The notes under the pieces are model-generated. The model had not been told where the DNA came from and searched no databases. It worked only from the letters and a program-made list of their open reading frames with translations. DNA of 5,746 nucleotides from JBDTLH01 sp039934875. GTDB lineage: Bacteria > Acidobacteriota > Terriglobia > Terriglobales > Acidobacteriaceae. The DNA lies in the NCBI GenBank assembly GCA_039934875.1, contig JBDTLH010000025.1, positions 1 to 5,746 on the forward strand. The letters are read 5' to 3'. How positions within the stretch are numbered: the stretch's first letter is position 1; each line of letters starts with the position of its first letter. A program made the translations under genes and the position numbers. Shown piece by piece: positions 1 through 4,759 of the stretch.

Positions 1-281
1 GGAATGTGAAGCCGGGTTCGATTGAGCGGCATGGCGCGGGCGCGGATTTCGTGCTGCTGGAGCAGGGCAATGAGTTGCGGGTGAGCTATCAGGGAACAGA
101 GCCGCCTCCGGACACGTTCAAGGACGACGCGCAGGCGCTGGCTGACGGCACGATGGGCAGGGACGGCGTGTTTCATGCCAAAGCATTGCAGGCGAAGTGC
201 GCCAGCAAATATGCGCCGAAGGCAGGGCAGGCTGCGGGCGGGATGACGGCTGCGGCTACTCCCGCTGTTGCGGCTAGATGA
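1..281 (+). CDS. ccmE: Cytochrome c maturation heme chaperone CcmE, CxxxY variant (5' partial)
   Basis: CcmE is a membrane-anchored periplasmic beta-barrel protein that covalently binds heme and hands it to apocytochrome c. Only the C-terminal part is here. The open frame enters at base 3 (codon Asn, then a GTG at 6-8), so that GTG is probably internal (Val), not the start; the membrane anchor and first strands lie upstream. Visible family features, numbered from the GTG: the VKPGSIER segment at the N-terminal end, the strand LRVSYQGTEPPPDTF (24-38), and AKCASKYAP (63-71). The last is the heme-attachment region, where the classical HxxxY reads C65-ASK-Y69. Cys-type CcmE is known from archaea and some sulfate reducers. 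A low-complexity Ala/Gly tail follows, as is common for this disordered end. The stop overlaps the ccmA start (ATGA), which suggests translational coupling. Identity is supported by the motif and by the ccm neighbours. Confidence 0.88.
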   Translation, partial: NVKPGSIERHGAGADFVLLEQGNELRVSYQGTEPPPDTFKDDAQALADGTMGRDGVFHAKALQAKCASKYAPKAGQAAGGMTAAATPAVAAR

Positions 282-1168
282 TTCTGCGGCTGGAGAGGGT
301 GGCAAAGCTGTTCGGCGGATTTGCTGCTCTGCGGGACGCGACGGCTGAGTTCGAGGCGGGCAAACTTTATCTTATTACTGGGGAGAACGGGGCGGGGAAG
401 TCCACGCTGCTGCGCATGATCGCGGGGCTGATGGCGCCGTCGCGGGGGCGGATTGTGTGGACCCCAGGGGCTGAAGCCCCGGATTCATTTAGGAACGATA
501 TCCCCCGGCTAAAGCCGGGGGTCTACCCAAAGGCCGAGATGAACTCGGAGCAGGAAGTGAGTGTGGGCGGGGGCGCCCACACAACAGCCGGCGAGGGCGC
601 CGGCGCTACGGAAGGGCATGGGGGCGCCGGCGCTACGGAAGGGCATGGGGGTGCCGCCGCTGCGGAGGTGGGCGGCGTGGAGCGTCCGTCGTTGGGGTAT
701 ATGGCGCATGCGACGATGCTTTATGACGAGTTGAGCGGGATGGAGAACCTGCGGTATTTTGCGAAGCTGTATGAAATTGGAGATGGGCGGTGCGGGGAGC
801 AAGAGAAGTCGCACGGCGGCGGGGATGAAGCGTGCGTGGCGGCGATGGGGATGGTGGGGCTGGATGCGGGGTTGAAGCGTCCGGTGGGGCAGTATTCGCA
901 GGGGATGCGGCAGAGGTTGGCGCTGGCGCGGGCGATGGTGCATTCTCCGTCGATTCTGCTGTTGGATGAGCCGTTCTCAAACCTGGATGTTGGGTCGGCG
1001 CGGTACATGGTGGAGGTACTGGCGGGGCAGAGGGAGCGCGGGACGTGCGTGTTATTGGTGACGCATCAGGCGTCGCTGGTGGAGGAGGCGGCGGATTGCC
1101 ATCTGCATATTAGCGGGGGGGTCATGCGGGAGGTGAAGGCTAGATCTTCTTCTGCCCGGCCACTTTGA
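278..1168 (+). CDS. ccmA: Heme exporter ATP-binding protein CcmA with a large in-frame repeat insertion
   Basis: CcmA is the cytoplasmic ATPase of the CcmAB complex; ATP hydrolysis drives release of holo-CcmE from CcmC. All ABC motifs are present: Walker A GENGAGKST (35-43), the segment LGYMAHATMLYDELSG (139-154) around the Q-loop position, signature YSQGMRQR (206-213), Walker B ILLLDEP (226-232), D-loop SNLD (234-237) and H-loop TH (262-263). At 296 residues it is about 70-90 longer than usual CcmA (roughly 200-230). The excess sits mainly at residues 62-135, between the GRIVW strand and RPSLGY; it is low-complexity (GAGATEGHG twice) and is encoded by palindromes and a 27-bp tandem repeat. 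A smaller Gly-rich extension lies near 168-183. The start is fixed by the ATGA overlap with ccmE; I see no Shine-Dalgarno, so coupling is likely. The insert falls in the surface-exposed antiparallel-beta region of ABC ATPases, so the protein may still work, but this is inference. Confidence 0.93.
   Translation: MILRLERVAKLFGGFAALRDATAEFEAGKLYLITGENGAGKSTLLRMIAGLMAPSRGRIVWTPGAEAPDSFRNDIPRLKPGVYPKAEMNSEQEVSVGGGAHTTAGEGAGATEGHGGAGATEGHGGAAAAEVGGVERPSLGYMAHATMLYDELSGMENLRYFAKLYEIGDGRCGEQEKSHGGGDEACVAAMGMVGLDAGLKRPVGQYSQGMRQRLALARAMVHSPSILLLDEPFSNLDVGSARYMVEVLAGQRERGTCVLLVTHQASLVEEAADCHLHISGGVMREVKARSSSARPL
461..527 (+). repeat. REP-like palindrome pair, copy 1 (inside ccmA)
   Basis: Two palindromes 20 nt apart. 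The first is GGGGCT/AGCCCC (467-472 with 475-480), preceded by ACCCCA. The second is a perfect 9-bp inverted repeat, CCCCCGGCT (502-510) with AGCCGGGGG (513-521), followed by TCTACC. The same composite recurs in the same orientation at 1732-1797. Here it is translated as part of CcmA (about residues 62-84). Paired palindromes of this kind resemble REP/REPIN elements moved by TnpA-REP (RAYT) transposases; no such transposase is in the window. Confidence 0.8.
561..604 (+). repeat. Two adjacent GC-rich hairpins with four-base G-rich loops (inside ccmA)
   Basis: The first is a perfect 9-bp stem, GTGTGGGCG (561-569) and CGCCCACAC (574-582), around a GGGG loop. The second is a perfect 7-bp stem, GCCGGCG (587-593) and CGCCGGC (598-604), around AGGG. 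Both share the core GGCG-NGGG-CGCC, which appears again at 1986-2005. They lie within the extra ccmA segment and are translated. They look like units of a second dispersed palindrome family distinct from the CCCCCGGCT type. Confidence 0.7.
595..648 (+). repeat. 27-bp tandem repeat in ccmA (two exact copies plus a decayed third)
   Basis: Copies at 595-621 and 622-648 are identical, with period 27 and core GGCGCTACGGAAGGGCATGG. A partly matching third unit runs from 649 to about 666. Each unit encodes nine residues (GAGATEGHG), so gain or loss of a unit keeps the frame. The first copy begins in the right arm of the 587-604 hairpin, suggesting the tandem arose by duplication of a palindrome edge. 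Confidence 0.85.
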
Positions 1169-1212
1169 TAGTTTCAGGACAGTCCCTAAGTGCTAACCTC
1201 TTTGACGCCGAT

Positions 1213-1249
1213 AAAAAGGAGAGGCTCCTTTTCCGGGAGCCGCCTTTTT
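1213..1249. terminator. Bidirectional rho-independent terminator
   Basis: The stem has two blocks: AAAAAGG (1213-1219) with CCTTTTT (1243-1249), and GGCTCC (1223-1228) with GGAGCC (1236-1241). A small internal loop (AGA/G) separates them and the hairpin loop is TTTTCCG. The A and T runs give a U-tract on both strands. On the plus strand it lies 44 nt after the ccmA stop; on the minus strand it begins 5 nt after the stop of the small ORF at 1255-1431. It would end transcription from both sides and separate ccmA from ccmB transcriptionally. Confidence 0.85.
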
Positions 1250-1254
1250 GAAGG

Positions 1255-1431
1255 TTAACTAGAGGGGTGTTTGTAGTGACGATTTATCACCAAGCCAGTG
1301 ATAATACCTGCCAAGGTAACAGGAATTAGTAGCCAAGGATTAGTGTGCAGACGCCCAAAAAACAGAATTTTGATAGACATTGCAATCCCCGACAGCGCAG
1401 GCATGTAGGTAATGATTGTTCTTTTTTTCAC
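1255..1431 (-). CDS. Small putative membrane protein (58 aa), unknown function
   Basis: I do not recognise this protein. The ORF starts at a GTG (1431-1429), directly preceded by an in-frame TGA, and ends at TAA (1257-1255). The product begins MKKRTIITY and has two hydrophobic stretches, about residues 10-25 (MPALSGIAMSIKILFF) and 32-49 (PWLLIPVTLAGIITGLVI), joined by GRLHTN and ending in basic NRHYKH. That pattern fits a two-pass small membrane protein. Support for a real gene: a strong terminator 5 nt after the stop, plausible hydrophobic organisation, and a GTGA overlap with the upstream minus-strand ORF that could couple translation. Against: short, no clear Shine-Dalgarno, unrecognised. 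Its G+C is near 44 %, well below the Ccm genes, which suggests transferred DNA. It could instead be the tail of a decayed membrane-protein gene; Met10 is an alternative start. Confidence 0.45.
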   Translation of the reverse strand: MKKRTIITYMPALSGIAMSIKILFFGRLHTNPWLLIPVTLAGIITGLVINRHYKHPSS

Positions 1432-1619
1432 TCAACACCCATCATTTTGCCGTCTATGGAGCGAAGACAAAGTTTATTCCAGCCTCCAATCAGCAGCAGC
1501 ATAGAAATGCTGAATGCTCGATGAGGCTGTGACTTGAGGTTAGAAGCCCTTAGACTGTATTTGCGTTCAGCGTTGATGTTTGTTCTATAAAAAAGCGTGG
1601 AGCGGCTTCTTTGATTCAC
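1428..1619 (-). CDS. Possible small ORF (63 aa) upstream of the minus-strand membrane-protein ORF
   Basis: An open frame from a GTG at 1619-1617 to TGA at 1430-1428. Only its last third looks protein-like: from an internal ATG (M40) it reads MLLLIGGWNKLCLRSIDGK and ends MMGVE. Its stop overlaps the GTG start of the next ORF by four bases (GTGA), the usual geometry of coupled genes. No family is recognised and there is no clear Shine-Dalgarno. The real unit may be a 24-aa peptide from M40, or this plus the downstream ORF may be one gene split by a -1 frameshift: the two frames are offset by one base next to a run of seven A. Low confidence. Confidence 0.22.
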   Translation of the reverse strand: MNQRSRSTLFYRTNINAERKYSLRASNLKSQPHRAFSISMLLLIGGWNKLCLRSIDGKMMGVE

Positions 1620-1725
1620 CGATATTACAGAGAAGTCGCTGGAGGTGTTGAAAGAAGTTGCCTCAACCCAGGAGTACGCCTTGTGGAAGATGCCGCTTCA
1701 GAAGCCGTGGGAGCACGGTAGATGA
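1615..1725 (+). pseudogene. Possible 3' remnant of an unidentified gene
   Basis: After a TGA at 1612-1614 the plus frame stays open for 36 codons to TGA at 1723-1725. It reads FTDITEKSLEVLKEVASTQ followed by EYALWKMPLQKPWEHGR, with no start near its left end. The composition (charged, amphipathic helix, then an aromatic/basic tail) looks like the C-terminus of a soluble protein rather than random sequence. It sits at the right edge of the low-GC patch and just before a REP-like pair, as expected if an older gene was cut by an insertion. I cannot name the family, and 36 codons may be open by chance. Confidence 0.2.
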
Positions 1726-1731
1726 TTTGAC

Positions 1732-1797
1732 ACCCCAGTGGCTAAAACCACGCAGTTTTTGAGTGACTTATCCCCCGGCTGAAGCCGGGGGTCTACC
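1732..1797 (+). repeat. REP-like palindrome pair, copy 2 (ccmA-ccmB gap)
   Basis: Same architecture and orientation as 461-527. ACCCCAGTGGCT is followed by a weak GTGG/CCAC stem (1738-1741 with 1748-1751), a spacer, then the perfect CCCCCGGCT/AGCCGGGGG palindrome at 1772-1791 and TCTACC. Lengths are 66 and 67 bp. The spacer between palindromes differs, while the arms are kept. Relative to copy 1, the second base pair of the first stem is T-A instead of G-C (1739/1750 against 468/479), a compensatory change. Confidence 0.8.
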
Positions 1798-2094
1798 TGA
1801 GGCTGCAAGAGAACTGGGAATGATCGGGGGCTCTGCCTGGAGGCATTATGGTGCTATCGCGATATATTGGGAGCGGATCTCTTTGAAGGTGCGGAAAGTG
1901 GAATTGCCCGAACGGACATATCCGAATGGAGATCATCGAGGGGGAGGATTTGGCGTTAGATCTTTAATCGCGCTGGCGCGCGATAGGTCGGCGGGGGCGC
2001 CGACCCTCCATACTCAAAGGTATTGGTGGCGCTGCGCGGCAATGCCCGCAGGGGCGGGTGCGCTCCGTGCGATGCAATGACATCCCGATTATTC
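1798..2094. other. Non-coding stretch before ccmB
   Basis: I see no convincing gene here. A plus-strand open frame covers it (from 1763 to 2080), but it begins in a REP-like palindrome and reads through another at 1986-2005, with no recognisable protein pattern. Besides that hairpin there is a 5-bp GC stem with an AGGG loop, CCCGC (2045-2049) and GCGGG (2054-2058). A promoter for ccmB should lie here if the terminator at 1213-1249 works, but I cannot point to a clear -35/-10 pair. Confidence 0.5.
1986..2005 (+). repeat. GC-rich hairpin of the GGCG-GGGG-CGCC type
   Basis: Perfect 8-bp stem GGTCGGCG (1986-1993) and CGCCGACC (1998-2005) around GGGG. Core and loop match the hairpins inside ccmA at 561-582 and 587-604, while the outer arm bases differ but still pair. 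This indicates one palindrome family with arm covariation. Confidence 0.65.
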
Positions 2095-2100
2095 AGGTGG
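2095..2100 (+). promoter_or_regulatory. Ribosome binding site of ccmB
   Basis: AGGTGG lies 4 nt before a TTG codon at 2105. It supports the TTG as the ccmB start, which also places the conserved KDARIEWRSKDA segment at the expected distance from the N-terminus. Confidence 0.6.
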
Positions 2101-2104
2101 TGCT

Positions 2105-2779
2105 TTGAGTACAGTTAGCATTGCGCTGCATCATTTCTCGAAGGATGCGCGGATTGAGTGGCGGTCGAAGGACGCGACCAATGCGATGCTGTTTTTTGCG
2201 TTGCTGGTGGCGGTGATTTTTAGTTTTGCGTTCGATCCGGCGGCGGATGAGTCGCGGCAGATTGCAGGCGGGATTATCTGGATCGCGTTTCTGTTTGCTT
2301 CGACGCTGGCGGTGAACCAGACGTGGGCGCGGGAGCTGCGCAATGGGGTGCTGGATGCGCTGCGCATTGCTCCGGCGCCGGTGAATGCGATTTTGATCGG
2401 CAAGGCGCTGGGGAATTTCGTTTTTGTCACATTGATCCAGGCGGTGGTGTGGCCGGTGTTTGTGGTCTTCTACAACCTGCACGTGGTGGGCGCGTGGTGG
2501 CAGTTGATCGCGGTGCTGTTGTTGGGGAGTTGGGCGCTGGTGATGAACGGCACTTTTTTCACGGCGTTGTCGATGCGGACGCGCAATCGCGAGGTGATGC
2601 TGCCGCTGCTGCTTTTTCCGGTGTCGATTCCGGCGCTGCTGGCGATGGTGGAGGCGACAACCAATATTCTGGTGGGAGATGCTTCTCCGGTGATGTGGTT
2701 GAGGATTCTAGCAGCGTATGACGTGGTGTTTACGATGGCGGGGTTGATGTTGTTTGAGGTGGTGTTGGGGGCGGAGTAG
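2105..2779 (+). CDS. ccmB: Heme exporter membrane subunit CcmB
   Basis: CcmB is the integral-membrane subunit of the CcmAB ABC transporter of cytochrome c maturation. The 224-residue length is normal for the family. Family features visible: N-terminal KDARIEWRSKDATNAMLFF (13-31), the NQTWARELRNGVLDALRIAP segment (71-90), a basic loop RTRNREV (158-164) and LPLLLFPVSIPALLAMVEAT (166-185). Six hydrophobic segments lie near 27-44, 52-70, 98-123, 130-157, 164-184 and 197-222. Translation likely starts at TTG after AGGTGG. The gene is 936 bp from ccmA, beyond a terminator, and is followed not by ccmC but by an unrelated lipoprotein gene, so transcription may be separate from ccmEA. G+C and codon use match ccmA, indicating native DNA. 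Confidence 0.95.
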   Translation: MSTVSIALHHFSKDARIEWRSKDATNAMLFFALLVAVIFSFAFDPAADESRQIAGGIIWIAFLFASTLAVNQTWARELRNGVLDALRIAPAPVNAILIGKALGNFVFVTLIQAVVWPVFVVFYNLHVVGAWWQLIAVLLLGSWALVMNGTFFTALSMRTRNREVMLPLLLFPVSIPALLAMVEATTNILVGDASPVMWLRILAAYDVVFTMAGLMLFEVVLGAE

Positions 2780-2841
2780 GTCACGGACCGCCGGCGAAGA
2801 CATGAGGCCACCGATGAATGCAGGTGGACATCTACGTCAAC

Positions 2842-2847
2842 TGGAGG
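2842..2847 (+). promoter_or_regulatory. Ribosome binding site of the lipoprotein gene
   Basis: TGGAGG sits 9 nt before the ATG at 2857. It favours that start over the in-frame upstream ATG at 2818 and over ATG 2869. The chosen start also yields a compact, correctly shaped lipoprotein signal peptide. Confidence 0.65.
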
Positions 2848-2856
2848 CGACTTATT

Positions 2857-3573
2857 ATGTTCGACGAGATGAAGCGGGCCACTGTGGCTGTTGCTGTATT
2901 TTTTATCAGCAGTGTGTTGTTTATGGGATGTAACAGCAGCCAGACCGAGTCCGTCGATAGCAACAGCGCGCCAAACAGTGCGCCGACACAGGCCGCTTCG
3001 ACCAGCGCTACCGCGGAGACTGCTTCAACCCCCCCGCCAGCAGCGCTTGCCAATTCATCCGAACTGGCCGAGAACGTCTATGATGCGGTGTGGCAAAAGG
3101 ACTGGAAGACCGCGGACGCCAAGTTTCAACAGTTGCAGAGCAATGGGTCACAGATGCAGCAGTCGAGTGACGCGCAGATGGAGACCGGGCAGCTAGAGAA
3201 GGCGTTGAAGGCCAGGGACCGCATGGGCGCATTGCGGGCTTCGAATGAGCTGACGAATTTGTTTACCAGCGCAATGCGTCCTTATCAGAACAAGGTGCCG
3301 GTCGACGTGATGAAGCTGGACTATCTAGGACGGCGATTGCAGGTGGATGCGGGAGCGAAGGACATGACAAGCGCCAAGATGACGGTGCAGGACTTGCGCC
3401 ACACCTGGGACAATGTACGCCCAGAGATCATACGGAACAACGGCGCGGCCGAGGCCAGCAACTTCGAGGCGCTGGTAACGAAGATGGAAAAAGCCAACAG
3501 TGCGCAGGCGCTGTCTGCCGACGCGGCGAGCGAGTTGGCGCAGGTGGATAAATTGGAGGGAGTGTTTAAATAA
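2857..3573 (+). CDS. Putative helical lipoprotein, unknown function
   Basis: A 238-residue exported protein I cannot assign to a named family. The N-terminus is a signal peptide: MFDEMKR, a hydrophobic core VAVAVFFISSVLFMG (10-24), then C25 in a lipobox-like LFMGC (somewhat atypical, with Phe and Met at -3 and -2). A Ser/Thr/Ala/Pro-rich linker follows to about residue 65. The rest is predicted by eye to be an alpha-helical bundle rich in Ala, Gln, Lys and Glu, including VMKLDYLGRRLQVDAGAK and TVQDLRHTWDNVRPEI. This recalls periplasmic four-helix proteins, but no metal or heme motif (no CxxCH) is visible. An ATG at 2818 would add 13 residues, but TGGAGG supports 2857. It starts 77 bp after ccmB on the same strand, so cotranscription is possible. 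It converges with the glycosyltransferase gene across 87 bp in which I see no clear terminator. Confidence 0.75.
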   Translation: MFDEMKRATVAVAVFFISSVLFMGCNSSQTESVDSNSAPNSAPTQAASTSATAETASTPPPAALANSSELAENVYDAVWQKDWKTADAKFQQLQSNGSQMQQSSDAQMETGQLEKALKARDRMGALRASNELTNLFTSAMRPYQNKVPVDVMKLDYLGRRLQVDAGAKDMTSAKMTVQDLRHTWDNVRPEIIRNNGAAEASNFEALVTKMEKANSAQALSADAASELAQVDKLEGVFK

Positions 3574-3660
3574 AGCGGTTGCGAGCTGTAGGTGCAAGAT
3601 GCAGAATGACACGGAGAAAGTGGGGGGACGCCCTCACCCCAGCCGGCGAAGACGACGGCG

Positions 3661-4749
3661 CTATGTCGCAGCGGCGAGGCCGATGGCGGCGAGGAACTGA
3701 CGGGCGACCAAGGGGGCGTCGTAGCGGGAGACGTGGGCGAGTCCGGCGTCGCGGAGTTGTTGGCGGAGGGCGGGCCGGGTGAGCAGGGCGTCCAGGGCGG
3801 CGGCGAATGCAGTGGCATCACCGGGCGTGATCAGTAGTGCGCATTGGCGGTCGGGGACGACTTCGGGGATGGCTCCGGCGCGGGCGGCGACGATGGGGAG
3901 GCCCGCGGCCATGGCTTCGAGGAGGACGATGCCGAAGCCTTCCTGGCGGCTGGGCAGGCAGAAAATATGGGCGCTGCGATACTCCTCGGCGAGTTGGCCG
4001 AAAGAGATGTGTTCGAGAAAAGTGATGCGGTCTTCGAGGTGTAGTTGGCGGGAGAGGCGGCGCAGGCGCGCGAGTTCGGGACCGACACCGACGATGCGCA
4101 GCGAGGCCGGAGTTTCGAGTTGCGAAATGGCGCGCAGCAGGGTGGCGATGTCTTTGCGAGGATAGAGGTGGGCGACGCAGAGGATGGTCGGGTGGGGGCG
4201 CGGCTGCGGATATGCCTGGCGGAGGGCTGCACGCCAGTGATCGAGTTCGATGAGTTCGGGCACGATGCGAATCTGCTTGGCGGGGACTCCGTAGCGGCGC
4301 TCGATGGCACGGGCGGCGTAGTGGCTGGTGGTGATAATACGGGTGGCATGGCGCACGCGGCGCTTTTCAAACCAGGATTGAAGCAGCAGGCTGAGGCGTT
4401 TCCATCCTCTTTCGAATTGCAATTCTTCTGCGATGACTCCTTTTATGCAGGCGATATCGGGAGTGGGGTGGGGGGAGAGAAAGACGCCGTCGAGGTCGAA
4501 GCCGACGATGAGATCGGTTGCGGAGGCGGAGATGCGGACGCGAAAATTGAACCACAGGCGGGAGAGGGCGGAGACCGGATTGCCGCGCGGGGCGATGAGT
4601 TGAACGTCGAATCCGAGATTGAGCAGAGCTTTGCGCAGGGCGGAGATGCCGACGTAGGTGCCGCTGCCCGCGCGCACGCTGGCGGGAGTCGCGGTCACGA
4701 AGAGGATGCGAGGCAGAGGCGCTGTATATAGTTGGTGCGCGGCGTGCAT
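3661..4749 (-). CDS. GT4-type glycosyltransferase (GT-B fold)
   Basis: A 362-residue protein of normal length for GT4 retaining glycosyltransferases, which move a sugar from an activated (usually nucleotide) donor to a lipid-linked or glycan acceptor at the cytoplasmic membrane face. N-terminal Rossmann domain: PRILFVTATPASVRAGSGTY (13-32), with the Gly-rich loop that precedes acceptor binding. C-terminal domain: TILCVAHLYPRKD (188-200) with conserved Arg/Lys, LRIVGVGPE (217-225), and the signature CLPSRQEGFGIVLLEAMAAG (264-283), giving the E270-x7-E278 motif of donor binding, then GAIPEV (292-297). Donor and acceptor cannot be told. The start is ATG 4749 with no evident Shine-Dalgarno; it may be leaderless or start elsewhere. 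It runs against the ccm genes and is divergent from the methyltransferase, 10 bp apart. A role with that neighbour in glycan or lipid modification is only a guess. Confidence 0.9.
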   Translation of the reverse strand: MHAAHQLYTAPLPRILFVTATPASVRAGSGTYVGISALRKALLNLGFDVQLIAPRGNPVSALSRLWFNFRVRISASATDLIVGFDLDGVFLSPHPTPDIACIKGVIAEELQFERGWKRLSLLLQSWFEKRRVRHATRIITTSHYAARAIERRYGVPAKQIRIVPELIELDHWRAALRQAYPQPRPHPTILCVAHLYPRKDIATLLRAISQLETPASLRIVGVGPELARLRRLSRQLHLEDRITFLEHISFGQLAEEYRSAHIFCLPSRQEGFGIVLLEAMAAGLPIVAARAGAIPEVVPDRQCALLITPGDATAFAAALDALLTRPALRQQLRDAGLAHVSRYDAPLVARQFLAAIGLAAAT

Positions 4750-4754
4750 GAGGA
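4750..4754 (+). promoter_or_regulatory. Ribosome binding site of the methyltransferase gene
   Basis: GAGGA lies 5 nt before ATG 4760 and decides that start. In-frame alternatives at ATG 4748 and further upstream (to 4658) would overlap the divergent glycosyltransferase gene and have no better site. Confidence 0.65.
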
Positions 4755-4759
4755 ATTCG

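Noticed and set aside
595..666. CRISPR-like array
   Set aside because: The 27-bp units abut with no spacers and lie within a coding frame.
509..1008. Several minus-strand open frames antisense to ccmA
   Set aside because: Pro/His/Arg-rich shadows of a GC-rich gene, with no domain features.
1421..1431. Programmed -1 frameshift at the seven-A run joining the two minus-strand ORFs
   Set aside because: The TGA of the upstream ORF comes before the A run in its reading direction, so slippage on that run could not bypass it; start-stop coupling is more economical.
461..1797. Composite transposon bounded by the two direct REP-like copies
   Set aside because: The interval contains the 3' two-thirds of ccmA in its native frame, with no transposase and no target-site duplication; independent insertion of two elements is simpler.
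1763..2080. 105-codon plus-strand open frame in the ccmA-ccmB gap
   Set aside because: It starts within one palindrome and reads through another, shows no recognisable protein pattern and has no Shine-Dalgarno; most likely open because the DNA is GC-rich.
3620..3641. Terminator between the lipoprotein and glycosyltransferase genes
   Set aside because: Only a 5-bp TGGGG/CCCCA stem with an 11-nt loop and no T-run on either side.
4045..4731. Long plus-strand open frame (228 codons) antisense to the glycosyltransferase
   Set aside because: It lies wholly on the opposite strand of a gene with clear GT4 motifs, and its Gly/Asp/Glu-rich composition is what GC-biased codons give in antisense.
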